Below, one piece after another: positions 36,157-45,439 of a stretch of 64,000 nt of DNA. Source of the stretch: Lachnospiraceae bacterium oral taxon 500. Its GTDB lineage: Bacteria; Bacillota; Clostridia; Lachnospirales; Vallitaleaceae. Location of the stretch: positions 2,742,195-2,806,194 of the forward strand of contig CP027241.1 in the NCBI GenBank assembly GCA_002999035.1, in the 5' to 3' direction. Within the stretch, counting starts at the first letter, position 1, and every line of letters starts with the position of its first letter. The position numbers and the translations under genes are program-made. The notes under the pieces were generated by a model. It had not been told where the DNA came from and made no database searches. It saw only the letters and a program-made list of their open reading frames with translations.

Positions 36157-36501
36157 CTATCTTTCTAAATATTGCTTTCGATATTTTAAGGCGATATCAA
36201 TTTCATTTTTCGGTGTCTTTTGCATCTTTTTAATAAAACCATTCGTCAAAATCACTTTTTTATTTTCAACAAAAAAATATAATACTCTGGCAGCATCGGT
36301 TCCTTGTTTGGCTCTTATCTCAAAAATACCGTCCAAAATTGATTTTGAATAAGGTTCCCGTAATTCGTTTCCCTTCAGTTCCAACAGTTCTAATAAGCGA
36401 AAAAGCTTTACCTGCATTTTTACATTTTGCGATAAAATAAATTCTTCAGCCGGAAATGTACCATCTTCTCTTTCAAAAAATTCTACAGTAAAATTTCCCA
36501 T
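36157..36501 (-). CDS. HigB/Gp49-like RelE-superfamily toxin
   Basis: This 114-residue protein matches the phage-derived Gp49-like/HigB family: FFEREDGTFPAEEFILS, KLFRLLELLELKGNELREPYSKSILDGIFEIRAKQGTDAARVLYFFVENKKVILTNGFIKKMQKTP. The ELR, R-V-LYFF and LTNGFIKK elements are the family core. It likely cleaves mRNA on ribosomes. It is first in the operon, with the antitoxin 9 bp downstream. Confidence 0.88.
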   Translation of the reverse strand: MGNFTVEFFEREDGTFPAEEFILSQNVKMQVKLFRLLELLELKGNELREPYSKSILDGIFEIRAKQGTDAARVLYFFVENKKVILTNGFIKKMQKTPKNEIDIALKYRKQYLER

Positions 36502-36516
36502 TTTCTCCTCTGTTTT

Positions 36517-36545
36517 ATTATATCGGATATATCCTATATTGTCAA
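36517..36545 (-). promoter_or_regulatory. HigBA-type promoter with an operator palindrome in the spacer
   Basis: Perfect TTGACA (36540-36545) and TATAAT (36517-36522), 17-bp spacer, minus strand. The spacer contains the perfect palindrome GGATATATCC (36525-36534), positioned for repression by the XRE antitoxin. Confidence 0.85.
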
Positions 36546-37351
36546 CTTCTTACCACCCACCGAAACGCCAATACTCCCGCCAGATAGGCGGCGGTTAAAA
36601 GATAGGCCGCTGCGTCCGCCTTGCCGTATTTAAGCGGCTTAAACTTAGTCCGCCCCTGTCCGCCGCGGTAGCAGCGAGCCTCCATCGCCAGCGCCAAATC
36701 ATCCGCCCGGCGAAAGGCTGACAAAAAGAGCGGCACTAAGAGCGGCAGCATCGCTTTGGCTTTTTTGATAATGCCCTTTTGCTCAAAGTTCGCTCCCCTA
36801 GCTAACTGCGCTTTCATGATTTTATCCGTTTCCTCCAGCAAAATAGGAATAAAGCGAAGGGCAATCGACATCATCATCGCAATTTCATGCGCCGGCACTT
36901 TTACCCGCTCCAGCGGCTTGAGCAGGCTTTCAATCGCATCGGTCAGGGCAATCGGCGGCGTGGTCAGGGTTAAAAAGGACGAACCCAAAATCAGCAGTAC
37001 CAGCCGCAGCGCCATTGCCGCCGCCGATAACACACCCTCTTTGGTAATCCGAATAAAATGCCACTCCAATAAGACCTGCGTACCCGGCGTTTGAAACAGA
37101 TTAAAAGCCACCGTAATCAAAATAATAATAAATACCGTTTTTAAACCCCGCAGAATAAAGCGCAGCGGCACTTTCGTCAGCCTTGTCACCCCCAAAAAAA
37201 GGAGCGCAACGACCAAATACAGACGAATATCGGCGCTGAAAAAAAGGGATAAAATAAAAGCAAAGCTGATGATCACCTTGGTACGCGGATCTAGGCGATG
37301 AACCACCGAATCTGCCGGATAATATTGTCCTATGGTAATATCTCGAATCAT
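36542..37351 (-). CDS. ecfT: ECF transporter membrane coupling protein EcfT
   Basis: This 269-residue protein has about five or six membrane helices and the two coupling helices that contact the ATPases, with AQLARGA (near 183) and [12 protein letters not shown] (near 222) signatures. It joins vitamin- or metal-binding S components to EcfA1/A2. Start ATG 37351 overlaps ecfA2 by 4 bp. No S component lies in the window, so this is a shared (group II) module. Confidence 0.93.
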   Translation of the reverse strand: MIRDITIGQYYPADSVVHRLDPRTKVIISFAFILSLFFSADIRLYLVVALLFLGVTRLTKVPLRFILRGLKTVFIIILITVAFNLFQTPGTQVLLEWHFIRITKEGVLSAAAMALRLVLLILGSSFLTLTTPPIALTDAIESLLKPLERVKVPAHEIAMMMSIALRFIPILLEETDKIMKAQLARGANFEQKGIIKKAKAMLPLLVPLFLSAFRRADDLALAMEARCYRGGQGRTKFKPLKYGKADAAAYLLTAAYLAGVLAFRWVVRS

Positions 37352-38205
37352 AATTCTTTTCTCCGAAGTTCTTCTTCAATCAGGGGCAGCGCTTCCTCCA
37401 AAGTAATTACGGCTGCCGGCAGGGTAAATCCCCTCTCCCTTAAATGATAGGCCAATTCCGTAATCTGGGGCACGGCTAACCCGATTGACAGTAAGGCATC
37501 TCTTTGGCTAAAAACCTCACGCGGTGTCCCGTCTAAGACAATGCGGCCGTCATTCATGGCAATCACCCGGTCAACATATTCAGCCACATCCTCCATGCTG
37601 TGCGACACCAAAAGAACGGTCGCACCGGTTTGCCGATGGAGCCCCCGAATCTGGCGCAAAATGCTGTCGCGCCCCTTGGGATCAAGTCCGGCTGTCGGCT
37701 CATCCAAAATCAGGATTTTCGGGCGCATGGCCAGCACACCGGCAATTGCCACCCGCCGTTTTTGGCCGCCGGATAACTCAAACGGCGATTTTTCCATATA
37801 TTTTTCTTTTAAACCAACCAGCGCCGCCGCTTCCTTGACCCGGCGCTCGACTTCTTCCGGCGGCAGGCCTAAGTTTTTGGGGCCGAAGGCAATATCCTTA
37901 GCCACCGTCAGTTCAAACAGCTGATGCTCCGGGTACTGAAAAACCAGCCCTACCTCCCGGCACAGGGTATTTAAGTTGTTGCTCTGCCGGGAAATCTTGC
38001 GGCCGTCCACCTCAATCTCGCCGGATGTCGGCCGAATCAGGCCGTTTATATGCTGAATCAACGTGGATTTACCGCTGCCGGTATGACCGATAATCCCGGC
38101 GAACTCACCGTCTGCAATCTCTAAGTTAATATCCTTTAAGGCCGCTTTTTCAAATGGCGTACCGGCTGCATAAATATAATTTAATCCTTTGATTTTAATC
38201 GACAT
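37348..38205 (-). CDS. ecfA2: ECF transporter ATPase EcfA2
   Basis: This 285-residue ABC ATPase has Walker [10 protein letters not shown] (about 37-45), Q-loop [11 protein letters not shown], signature LSGGQKRR and Walker [14 protein letters not shown]. It forms a heterodimer with EcfA1. It begins inside ecfA1 (25-bp overlap) and is followed by ecfT. Confidence 0.94.
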   Translation of the reverse strand: MSIKIKGLNYIYAAGTPFEKAALKDINLEIADGEFAGIIGHTGSGKSTLIQHINGLIRPTSGEIEVDGRKISRQSNNLNTLCREVGLVFQYPEHQLFELTVAKDIAFGPKNLGLPPEEVERRVKEAAALVGLKEKYMEKSPFELSGGQKRRVAIAGVLAMRPKILILDEPTAGLDPKGRDSILRQIRGLHRQTGATVLLVSHSMEDVAEYVDRVIAMNDGRIVLDGTPREVFSQRDALLSIGLAVPQITELAYHLRERGFTLPAAVITLEEALPLIEEELRRKEL

Positions 38206-39041
38206 AATGCCTCCGCCATTTCTTCTATCGTCAGCTCCTGTCCGCTTAAGGGATAGCCGTCTTTTTTCAGCCGATAGGCCAACTCTGCCATTGGCGGCAC
38301 ATCCAGCCCCAGCTCTTTCATTTTCTCTACTTGCGAAAAAATTTGCCTGGGACTTCCCTCTAAGGCGATTTTGCCATGATCAATTACAAACACATGGTCA
38401 GCTTCAATCGCCTCTTCCATATAATGAGTGATTAAAATAATCGTGATACCCTCACGGTGCAGGCGTTTAATGGTTTTCATCACTTCCCGCCGGCCACTGG
38501 GGTCAAGCATGGCCGTCGGCTCATCTAAGACGATACAGCTTGGCCTCATCGCCAACACCCCGGCAATGGCGATTCTTTGCTTTTGCCCGCCGGACAGCTT
38601 ATTGGGCGAGTGTTTGGCATAGCGCAGCATTTTGACCGCCGACAGTGACTCTTCCACCAAAGAGCCAATCTCCGCCGTCGGCACGCCTAAGTTTTCCGGT
38701 CCAAAAGCGGTATCCTCTTCAACGATACTGCCGATAATTTGATTGTCCGGATTTTGAAAGACCATGCCGACATTGCGGCGCAGCTCCCAAATTTGCTCGG
38801 TATCAACGGTATCTATGCGGCCAACTGTTATACTGCCTTCGGTCGGGAAAAGAAAAGCATTTAAATGTTTGGCAAAGGTGGACTTGCCGGAGCCATTATG
38901 CCCCAAAACCGCCACAAAGCTGCCTTTTTCAATGGTTAAACTGATATCGTCCAGCGCCCGGAAGACCTTTTTTTCCCCATTTTCCTCATTGTCCGGCTGC
39001 TGCATTATAAAATCATGACTGACATGCTCGGCTCGAATCAT
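38181..39041 (-). CDS. ecfA1: ECF transporter ATPase EcfA1
   Basis: This 286-residue ABC ATPase has Walker [10 protein letters not shown] (about 47-55), Q-loop [11 protein letters not shown], signature LSGGQKQR and Walker [14 protein letters not shown]. It is the first gene of ecfA1-A2-T, immediately after the ribosomal supercluster as in many Bacillota, but with a terminator between. The 177-bp gap shows no strong promoter. Confidence 0.94.
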   Translation of the reverse strand: MIRAEHVSHDFIMQQPDNEENGEKKVFRALDDISLTIEKGSFVAVLGHNGSGKSTFAKHLNAFLFPTEGSITVGRIDTVDTEQIWELRRNVGMVFQNPDNQIIGSIVEEDTAFGPENLGVPTAEIGSLVEESLSAVKMLRYAKHSPNKLSGGQKQRIAIAGVLAMRPSCIVLDEPTAMLDPSGRREVMKTIKRLHREGITIILITHYMEEAIEADHVFVIDHGKIALEGSPRQIFSQVEKMKELGLDVPPMAELAYRLKKDGYPLSGQELTIEEMAEALCRLKSKD

Positions 39042-39181
39042 TTTTATCCTCTCTTTTCCTGTTTGCTCTAAAATGATGCCGCTATTAAAAGTATCTTAGC
39101 GCCTATGACACCAGCGTACTTCCGCTAACGCTTTGACAAGCTCTCCAGCGCATCCAGCATCAATATTCGCTTGCCAACGAT

Positions 39182-39210
39182 AAAAAAGGGGTTAAGCCAC
39201 CTTAACCCCT
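39182..39210 (-). terminator. Terminator of the ribosomal protein supercluster
   Basis: A perfect 10-bp stem AGGGGTTAAG/CTTAACCCCT (39187-39196, 39201-39210) with a 4-nt loop, followed on the minus strand by TTTTTTA, 9 bp after the rplQ stop. Confidence 0.9.
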
Positions 39211-39218
39211 CTTTGTTC

Positions 39219-39755
39219 TTATACTAATTCCAAAATTACTACTTCCGCAGCGTCGCCTCTTCTTTCGCCCAGCTTAATCGCCCGGGTGTAGCCGCCCTTC
39301 CGGTCAACATATTTCGGCGCAATCTCAGCAAACAGCTTTTCTACCAAATCCGCCTGCTTGGTGTTAGCCCGCCGTTTGGAGTTTTCTGCCGGAACTTCCG
39401 TAACCGGATAAAGTACCTGAAGCATCTTTCTTCTGGCATTCATTCTAGACGGATTGTCCTTCTTCACTGTTTTTTGGATTTCTTCATATTGCGTGACCTT
39501 CTTGCCGTCAACAACTTCTTTTACCCGCTTTCCATCGGCCGTCTTCTTCGGAACTTTTTGAGTGACCGTAACTTCTGTAAAGTTGTCTTTTTCTTTTACG
39601 GCAAGCGTAATCAATTTTTCTGCAATTTTGCGAATTTCTTTCGCTTTGGTTTCAGTCGTCTTTATCTTACCATGATACAGCAGCGCTGTAACCTGATTTC
39701 TAAGCAGAGCCTTCCGCTGTGCGGATGTTCTGCCGAGCTTACGATACGCAGACAT
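39219..39755 (-). CDS. rplQ: Ribosomal protein L17 (with internal insertion)
   Basis: This 178-residue protein has the L17 start ([39 protein letters not shown]) and end ([23 protein letters not shown]), split by a lysine-rich insert of about 55 residues (about 57-112; [20 protein letters not shown] region). L17 is usually 113-127 residues; similar insertions occur in some Clostridia. It is the last gene of the supercluster, after rpoA. Confidence 0.96.
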   Translation of the reverse strand: MSAYRKLGRTSAQRKALLRNQVTALLYHGKIKTTETKAKEIRKIAEKLITLAVKEKDNFTEVTVTQKVPKKTADGKRVKEVVDGKKVTQYEEIQKTVKKDNPSRMNARRKMLQVLYPVTEVPAENSKRRANTKQADLVEKLFAEIAPKYVDRKGGYTRAIKLGERRGDAAEVVILELV

Positions 39756-39776
39756 TCAAGTAACCTCCTTTATTTC

Positions 39777-40736
39777 CTATTCATTATTCGGTTTTAACGA
39801 AAGACCGAGTTCATTTAACTTGGCCAAAACCTCGTCTAACGACTTGCGGCCCAAGTTACGAACCTTCATCATTTCGTCCGGAGTCTTATTGATCAACTCC
39901 TCAACTGTATTGATATTGGCGCGTTTCAAGCAGTTATAGGAACGAACCGACAATTCCAGTTCGTCAATGCTCATCTCCAGCGCCTTTTCCTTGTCATTCT
40001 CTTCTTTTTCGATCATGACTTCCGCATTTTTCGCATTTTCCGACAGATCAATAAACAAGTTCAAATGCTCATTCAGCACCTTAGCCGCCAGCGAAACCGC
40101 TTCATCCGGTGCAATCGTACCGTTTGTCCAGACCTCCAGCGTCAGCTTGTCAAAGTCTGTAATCTCACCGACCCGGGTATTTTCAACAATCAGGTTTACT
40201 CTCTTGACCGGAGTGAAAATCGAATCCACCGGAATCATACCAATCGGCTGTTCCTCCATCTTATTTTTTTCGGCCGGAACATAGCCGCGCGAACGCGCCA
40301 TGGTCAGTTCCATGAACAGCTTCGAATCACTTCCGCCGTCAAGCGTAGCAATCACCTGGTCAGGATTGACGATTTCAATATCGGCATCTGTCTTGATATC
40401 GGCGGCGGTTACCGTACCCTCGCCTTCAAATTCAATATATGCAACCTTTGCTTCAGAGGAGTTGGTATTTCCTTTAATCGCAAGTTTTTTGATATTTAAG
40501 ATCACTTCCGTAACGTCCTCTTTGACGTTCGGAATCGTCGAAAACTCATGTAAAACACCATCAATTTTGATACTGGTTACCGCGTAACCGGGCAGGGAAG
40601 AAAGCATAATCCGACGCAGAGAGTTTCCCAGCGTCGTACCGTAGCCTCTTTCTAAGGGTTCGATTACAAACCGGCCGTAGCAATTATCTTCTGATATTTC
40701 CTGAATATCTATTTTCGGTTTTTCAAACTCAAACAT
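39777..40736 (-). CDS. rpoA: RNA polymerase alpha subunit
   Basis: This 319-residue subunit has the assembly domain (about 1-230; [21 protein letters not shown]) and the C-terminal DNA- and activator-binding domain (about 250-310; [41 protein letters not shown]). It follows rpsK by 43 bp, with no rpsD between. Confidence 0.98.
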   Translation of the reverse strand: MFEFEKPKIDIQEISEDNCYGRFVIEPLERGYGTTLGNSLRRIMLSSLPGYAVTSIKIDGVLHEFSTIPNVKEDVTEVILNIKKLAIKGNTNSSEAKVAYIEFEGEGTVTAADIKTDADIEIVNPDQVIATLDGGSDSKLFMELTMARSRGYVPAEKNKMEEQPIGMIPVDSIFTPVKRVNLIVENTRVGEITDFDKLTLEVWTNGTIAPDEAVSLAAKVLNEHLNLFIDLSENAKNAEVMIEKEENDKEKALEMSIDELELSVRSYNCLKRANINTVEELINKTPDEMMKVRNLGRKSLDEVLAKLNELGLSLKPNNE

Positions 40737-40779
40737 TATTAAAGACCCTCCTTTGATCTTGTATCATAAGGATTGATGG

Positions 40780-41178
40780 TTATACTCTTCTTCTCTTCGG
40801 CGGGCGGCAGCCGTTATGCGGTACCGGCGTTACGTCCTTAATGCTCGTTACTTCCAGGCCCGCTGATTGAAGCGCCCGAATGGCTGCTTCCCGACCCGAA
40901 CCCGGTCCCTTAACCATGACCTCAACTGTCTTTAATCCATGCACAAGAGCGGCTTTGGCTGCCGTTTCCGCTGCCATCTGAGCGGCATAGGGCGTCGATT
41001 TCTTGGAACCGCGGAAACCCAATCCGCCGCTGCTGGCCCAGCTTAAAGCATTGCCTTCTGCATCGGTCAATGTCACGATTGTATTGTTAAAGCTTGACTG
41101 AATATGAGCTTGTCCGCGTTCAATATGCTTTTTAACGCGCTTCTTAGCGACTCTTTTTACAACATTTTTCTTAGCCAC
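40780..41178 (-). CDS. rpsK: Ribosomal protein S11
   Basis: This 132-residue small-subunit platform protein has [43 protein letters not shown] and the C-terminal [18 protein letters not shown] chose GTG 41178 (MAKKNVV) because AGGAGG lies 10 bp upstream; a TTG three codons earlier is too close to that site. Confidence 0.97.
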   Translation of the reverse strand: MAKKNVVKRVAKKRVKKHIERGQAHIQSSFNNTIVTLTDAEGNALSWASSGGLGFRGSKKSTPYAAQMAAETAAKAALVHGLKTVEVMVKGPGSGREAAIRALQSAGLEVTSIKDVTPVPHNGCRPPKRRRV

Positions 41179-41199
41179 GAATCTCAAACCTCCTTCTTA

Positions 41200-41568
41200 T
41201 TATTTCTTCTTATTGGCGACTGTTCTTCTCGGACCTTTTCTCGTTCTTGCGTTCGTCTTGGTCTTTTGACCTCTGACCGGCAGACCCTTACGATGACGAA
41301 TTCCACGGTAGCAGCCAATTTCCATCAGTCTTTTAATGTTTAAGGCCACATCTCTTCTCAAATCGCCTTCTACAACCATTTGCGAATCGATGATATCTCT
41401 GATTTTGGCTACTTCACTGTCAGTCAGGTCTTTTACGCGAGTGTCCGGATTGATGCCTGCTTCTTTTAAGATTTTGTTTGAGCTCGGGCGTCCGATGCCA
41501 TAAATGTATGTTAATCCGATTTCTATTCTTTTTTCTCTTGGTAAATCAACACCAGCAATACGTGCCAT
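41200..41568 (-). CDS. rpsM: Ribosomal protein S13
   Basis: This 122-residue head protein starts [26 protein letters not shown] and ends with the basic [20 protein letters not shown] tail. ATG 41568 follows GGAGGTG; a longer open frame upstream is not supported. It has its own promoter and a leader of about 290 nt. Confidence 0.97.
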   Translation of the reverse strand: MARIAGVDLPREKRIEIGLTYIYGIGRPSSNKILKEAGINPDTRVKDLTDSEVAKIRDIIDSQMVVEGDLRRDVALNIKRLMEIGCYRGIRHRKGLPVRGQKTKTNARTRKGPRRTVANKKK

Positions 41569-41861
41569 CCGTTTTTTACACCTCCAAATGATATCATTAG
41601 TAATTTTTGCTTCTTTCATCGGCGGACAAAGCCGCCGGCAATGTATTCTCAAACAGCGGCTCCAAGCTCCGCCGGCAGATACGGCCGACAGGCTGAGACC
41701 CGTGCTAATATCCTCCGGATAATAGGAAAGCGGTGAAATTAATACTATCCCTAAGATATTAACCGGCTACGATTCCCCGCCGGCGGTAGCAACTCCCTGC
41801 CCCCTGCAGCGAAAAGCGCGGATTTCCGCAATCGCCCTCTCAATACATCCTCTAAATTATT
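41569..41861 (-). promoter_or_regulatory. Long structured 5' leader of rpsM-rpsK-rpoA-rplQ (candidate)
   Basis: The 388-bp gap between rpsM and rpmJ holds no gene. From the promoter at 41862-41890 to rpsM the transcript leader is about 285 nt and can form GC-rich hairpins, for example CGGCGG/CCGCCG near 41622-41640 and GGCCG/CGGCC-type pairings near 41676. Ribosomal operons often carry such leaders for autogenous control; the ligand protein is unknown here. Confidence 0.5.
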
Positions 41862-41890
41862 ATTATATCTTACTTTCCTTAAAAAAGCAA
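41862..41890 (-). promoter_or_regulatory. Internal promoter before rpsM
   Basis: TTGCTT (41885-41890) and TATAAT (41862-41867) with a 17-bp spacer, minus strand, just downstream of the inverted repeat at 41903-41940. Confidence 0.75.
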
Positions 41891-41902
41891 GAAAATTGTT
41901 TA

Positions 41903-41940
41903 AAGTTCAGGCAGGCGGCTATGTAAGCTTGCCTGAACTT
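41903..41940 (-). repeat. Inverted repeat of the GTTCAGGCAAGC family, probable rpmJ terminator
   Basis: AAGTTCAGGCA(G/A)G at 41903-41915 pairs with CTTGCCTGAACTT at 41928-41940. The arms match those of the elements at 5643-5950 and 58678-58751. On the minus strand it follows the rpmJ stop by 16 bp and precedes TTTAAACAATTTTCTTGC, so it may stop or slow transcription ahead of the new rpsM promoter. Confidence 0.65.
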
Positions 41941-41956
41941 CTCTGCCTCAAATCTG

Positions 41957-42070
41957 TTAGCCTTGTTTTTGCTTATGCTTTTTATTTTCGCAAATAATCA
42001 TAACCTTGCCTTTGCGTTTAATAATTTTGCATTTTTCGCAAATAGGTTTTACCGAAGATCTTACTTTCAT
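41957..42070 (-). CDS. rpmJ: Ribosomal protein L36
   Basis: This 37-residue zinc-ribbon protein ([21 protein letters not shown]) has the C-x2-C...C-x4-H pattern (C11, C14, C27, H32-33), the zinc-binding form. ATG 42070 follows AAAGGAG. A longer upstream frame is not part of the gene. Confidence 0.97.
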   Translation of the reverse strand: MKVRSSVKPICEKCKIIKRKGKVMIICENKKHKQKQG

Positions 42071-42158
42071 TCCAGTAGCTCCTTTCTTAACCGCGATTCG
42101 GAAAACTCCGCTTCGCTGCTGATTTCTTAGCTTTGCCGCATGGATAAGGCGGCTGGTA

Positions 42159-42377
42159 TTATTTATCTCTCCAAATAATTCTTCCTTTGGACAAGTCGTA
42201 AGGCGACATTTCAATCGTAACCGTATCTCCGGGAAGAATACGAATATAATTCATTCTTAATTTTCCGCTGATATGCGCTAAAATGATATGTCCGTTTTCC
42301 AGCTTGACTTGGAACATGGCATTCGGCAGCTTTTCCACTACCTGCCCTTCCACTTCAATCACATCTTTTTTTGACAT
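42159..42377 (-). CDS. infA: Translation initiation factor IF-1
   Basis: This 72-residue OB-fold factor ([37 protein letters not shown]) binds the ribosomal A site during initiation. Start chosen at 42377 after AAGGAGGAATAGG. It follows the KOW gene by 2 bp. Confidence 0.97.
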   Translation of the reverse strand: MSKKDVIEVEGQVVEKLPNAMFQVKLENGHIILAHISGKLRMNYIRILPGDTVTIEMSPYDLSKGRIIWRDK

Positions 42378-42379
42378 TC

Positions 42380-42652
42380 CTATTCCTCCTTCTCCAGCAA
42401 CGCGGCAATTTCCTTTTGAATGTCGGCATTGCTTAATTTTCCGTACGACCCGATTTCTTCCGCCACATTGCGGCTCAGCCAATGGGTGGGCTGAATATGC
42501 TTGATTTTTTTCTTTTTGGGCTGGTCAATCCGTCTGGACTTGCCGTTGACCAGATAGACATATTCCCCGGCGACTTGCACCGCCAAAAAATACTCGCCCT
42601 TATCCCGGCCGGCCTTGGAAATAACCAACTGCCCTACTTTGATATCCTGCAT
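42380..42652 (-). CDS. KOW-domain RNA-binding protein (L14e-like)
   Basis: This 90-residue protein has an N-terminal KOW motif ([48 protein letters not shown]) and an acidic C-terminal helix. Proteins like it, annotated as KOW or L14E/L6E/L27E-like, lie between map and infA in many Clostridia. Its exact function is not established; a role with the ribosome is likely from context. Confidence 0.85.
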   Translation of the reverse strand: MQDIKVGQLVISKAGRDKGEYFLAVQVAGEYVYLVNGKSRRIDQPKKKKIKHIQPTHWLSRNVAEEIGSYGKLSNADIQKEIAALLEKEE

Positions 42653-42660
42653 ACTTTACC

Positions 42661-43416
42661 TCACAGCGTCAACAGCTCATACCCGTCCTCGGTAATCGCC
42701 AATGTATTTTCATAATGCGCGGAAATGGAATGATCCAAAGTCACGATTGTCCAATCATCCTTTAAGATTCTGACCTCCGGACGACCGATATTCACCATCG
42801 GCTCAATCGCCACCACCATCCCGGCCTGAAGCCTTGGCCCCCGGCCCTCGCCTCTGGGCCGATAGTTTGGAATCTGCGGTTCTTCGTGCAGCTCCCTGCC
42901 GACTCCGTGCCCGACCAAATCTCTGACCACGGAAAAACCATTGGCTTCGACATATTCCTGAATCGCACCGGAAATCTGATACAAGTGATTACCGGGCTTT
43001 ACCATTTCCATCCCTTTAAAAAAGCTGGCTTTGGTTACTTCCACCAATTTTTTAATTTCAGCGGAAGCATTGCCCATAATATGAGTCCGGGCGGCGTCGC
43101 CATGATAACCGTTCTTATACGCGCCGATATCTAAACTGACAACATCGCCTTCCTTTAAAAACCGCTTTTTGCTGGGAATGCCATGCACAACTTCATCATT
43201 GATTGAAACGCAGATACTGGCCGGATATCCCTCATAATTTAAGAACGAAGGTATCGCCCCTGCCTTGCGGATGAATTCCTCACCCAGCTTATCAATGTCA
43301 TAAGTTGACATGCCGATTGCCAATTGGCTTTCCAAATACAAATGCGTTTCCGCTACGATCTTGCCTGCTTCGCGCAGGTACTGAATCTCTTGCGGTGTTT
43401 TTATATGAATTGCCAT
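42661..43416 (-). CDS. map: Methionine aminopeptidase, type I
   Basis: This 251-residue metalloenzyme removes the initiator methionine. Metal ligands are visible in SLDIGAYKNGYHGDAARTH (two aspartates), DLVGHGVGRELHEEP (histidine), AIEPMVN (glutamate) and the last glutamate in HYENTLAIT. It follows adk by 2 bp. Confidence 0.97.
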   Translation of the reverse strand: MAIHIKTPQEIQYLREAGKIVAETHLYLESQLAIGMSTYDIDKLGEEFIRKAGAIPSFLNYEGYPASICVSINDEVVHGIPSKKRFLKEGDVVSLDIGAYKNGYHGDAARTHIMGNASAEIKKLVEVTKASFFKGMEMVKPGNHLYQISGAIQEYVEANGFSVVRDLVGHGVGRELHEEPQIPNYRPRGEGRGPRLQAGMVVAIEPMVNIGRPEVRILKDDWTIVTLDHSISAHYENTLAITEDGYELLTL

Positions 43417-43418
43417 AA

Positions 43419-44063
43419 TTATCTTCCTAACTGTTTTTGAATCTCCGCTAAAATCTCTGTAACTTCCTTGGTTCCGTCCACTTCGCGCAAAACCTCATTT
43501 TTCCTGTAATAAGCAATCAGCGGCTCGGTTTGTTCATGATAGACAGCCAGACGTTTTAAGACCGTTTCCGGCTCATCGTCCTTACGCAGTGCAAGCGTAC
43601 CGCTGCATTTATCACAAACCCCTTCTGCTTTCGGCTTCAGATATTCGGTATGATACGATGCCCCGCATTCGGCACAAAAGCGCCGACCGCTCATCCGGTC
43701 AACAATGACCGCATCCGGTACGTCGATATTAACTGCATATTCAATCTTCCTGCCCTTTTCCTGCAACATCCGGTCAAGACTTTCCGCCTGCGGAATGGTT
43801 CTGGGAAAACCGTCAAAAATAAAACCGGCTTTCGCATCCTCTTCTTCCAAACGATCCGCTACCAACTGAATAACCAGTTCATCCGGCACCAGCGCACCGG
43901 CGTCAATAAAGCTTTTGGCTTTCTTGCCCAGTTCTGTTTCCCGGCTGATGTTGCTGCGCAGGATATCGCCGGTGGAAATATGGGGAATTCCGTATTTCTC
44001 CGCCATTCTCTTGGCCTGCGTACCCTTGCCTGCTCCCGGAGCGCCTAACATAACGATATTCAT
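43419..44063 (-). CDS. adk: Adenylate kinase
   Basis: This 214-residue enzyme balances ATP, ADP and AMP. It has the P-loop GAPGAGKGTQ (7-16), DGFPRT near 84, and a long LID with a four-cysteine zinc site (CAECGASY and CDKCSG), as in Gram-positive zinc-containing kinases. ATG 44063 follows AAAGGGAGG. The upstream extension of the frame is not supported. Confidence 0.97.
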   Translation of the reverse strand: MNIVMLGAPGAGKGTQAKRMAEKYGIPHISTGDILRSNISRETELGKKAKSFIDAGALVPDELVIQLVADRLEEEDAKAGFIFDGFPRTIPQAESLDRMLQEKGRKIEYAVNIDVPDAVIVDRMSGRRFCAECGASYHTEYLKPKAEGVCDKCSGTLALRKDDEPETVLKRLAVYHEQTEPLIAYYRKNEVLREVDGTKEVTEILAEIQKQLGR

Positions 44064-44167
44064 AACTGCCTCCCTTTTTCTTTGCTTATTGCTGGTACAG
44101 TTCTGCTCTTGTCGTTTAAACTCCTGCCGCAAACGGCCATACTGTTTGCGACAGAAGCCCTATCGGC

Positions 44168-45439
44168 TTAGACGTTTAAAAAGCCTTTATAATGTCTGGT
44201 AATCAACAGAGATTCGATTTGATTGATGGTTTCTAACGCCACACCGACTACAATGATCAGCGAAGTTCCGCCGAAATTAATCTGAGCCTGCGTTGTCCAG
44301 CGCAAAATGATTGGCAAAATAGAAATTAAGCCTAAAATCACGCCGCCGATAAAGACCATCCGGTTTAAAATCGTCGTTAAATATTCCATCGTCGGCTTGC
44401 CCGGACGAATACCGGGAATAAAACCGCCGTTCTTCTTCATATTGTCCGCCACTTCATAGGGATTGAAAATAATCGCCGTATAAAAGTAAGCAAATGCCAC
44501 CGTCAGAATGAAGTACAGCAGCGTTCCGAAAGGATTGGTGTAATAATTCAAAAAGTTCAGGACGGTAGCCAGCACACCGGTCGGCTGTGCGGTGAAAAAG
44601 CCGGCCAAAACCTGCGGAAAACCTAATAAAGAGGAAGCAAAGATGACCGGGATAACACCCGCCATATTTACTTTCAAAGGAATATAGGTCGACTGTCCGC
44701 CATATACCTTTCTGCCCTGCATTCTTTTGGCATACTGCACCGAAATCCGTCTTTCCCCTAACTGAATCAGGACGATCACCACAATCATTGCCAAAAAGCC
44801 AACTAAGATAGCTATGATTGACAAATATCTGCCTTCCTTGAACAGATTGGTAATCATCTGTACACCGCTCGGCAGCCCCGACAGAATATTGATTGCAATA
44901 ATCAGGGAAATACCGTTGCCAACGCCCTTTTCATTCATCCGTTCGCCCAGCCACATCAAAAAGGCCGTACCGGCAACCATGGCCGATACCGATACCAACG
45001 CACTGAAAAAGTTCCATTGAATAAACATTCTCTGTGCATTTAAGGTCAGCGTAATCGCAATTGCCTGAATCAGTGCCAGCACCATCGTTACATAACGGGT
45101 GATGGTAGCAATCTTTTTCCGGCCATCCTCGCCTTCCTTCTGCATTTCTTCCAGAACAGGAATGGCAATCGTCAACAGATTCATGATAATGGATGAGTTA
45201 ATGTATGGGATAATACCCAGTGCAAACAAGGTCATGTTCCGAAAAGCACCGCCCGAGAAAGCATCCAGCATACTCAAAAGACCTTCGTTGCTGGCGAAAA
45301 CGCCCTGCAGTGCCGCCGTGTTAATCCCGGGGATCGGTACATTCGCGCCCAGCCGGATCACAACAAACATCAAGAGTGTATAAATGATCCGCTTTCTGAC
45401 GTCCTCTACCTTGAATGCTGTTTTCAGTGTATTTAGCAC
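44168..45439 (-). CDS. secY: Protein translocase subunit SecY
   Basis: This 423-residue channel protein has ten membrane helices, with KRIIYTLLMFVVIRLGANVPIPGI at the start, the plug region near LLSMLDAFSGGAFRNMT, and the cytoplasmic loop QLGERRISVQYAKRMQGRKVYGGQSTYIPLKVN. The start is GTG 45439, immediately after the rplO stop. Confidence 0.97.
   Translation of the reverse strand: MLNTLKTAFKVEDVRKRIIYTLLMFVVIRLGANVPIPGINTAALQGVFASNEGLLSMLDAFSGGAFRNMTLFALGIIPYINSSIIMNLLTIAIPVLEEMQKEGEDGRKKIATITRYVTMVLALIQAIAITLTLNAQRMFIQWNFFSALVSVSAMVAGTAFLMWLGERMNEKGVGNGISLIIAINILSGLPSGVQMITNLFKEGRYLSIIAILVGFLAMIVVIVLIQLGERRISVQYAKRMQGRKVYGGQSTYIPLKVNMAGVIPVIFASSLLGFPQVLAGFFTAQPTGVLATVLNFLNYYTNPFGTLLYFILTVAFAYFYTAIIFNPYEVADNMKKNGGFIPGIRPGKPTMEYLTTILNRMVFIGGVILGLISILPIILRWTTQAQINFGGTSLIIVVGVALETINQIESLLITRHYKGFLNV

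Noticed and set aside
39042-39181. Possible small coding fragment upstream of ecfA1 (minus strand, alanine- and leucine-rich reading)
   Set aside because: Each frame is broken by stops within about 25 codons, with no start plus ribosome binding site.
41569-41652. Longer N-terminus of S13
   Set aside because: S13 starts universally at MARIAGV; the upstream frame lies in the leader and has no ribosome binding site.
42071-42214. N-terminal extension of L36
   Set aside because: L36 is 37-38 residues; the extension is intergenic and its sequence is not protein-like.
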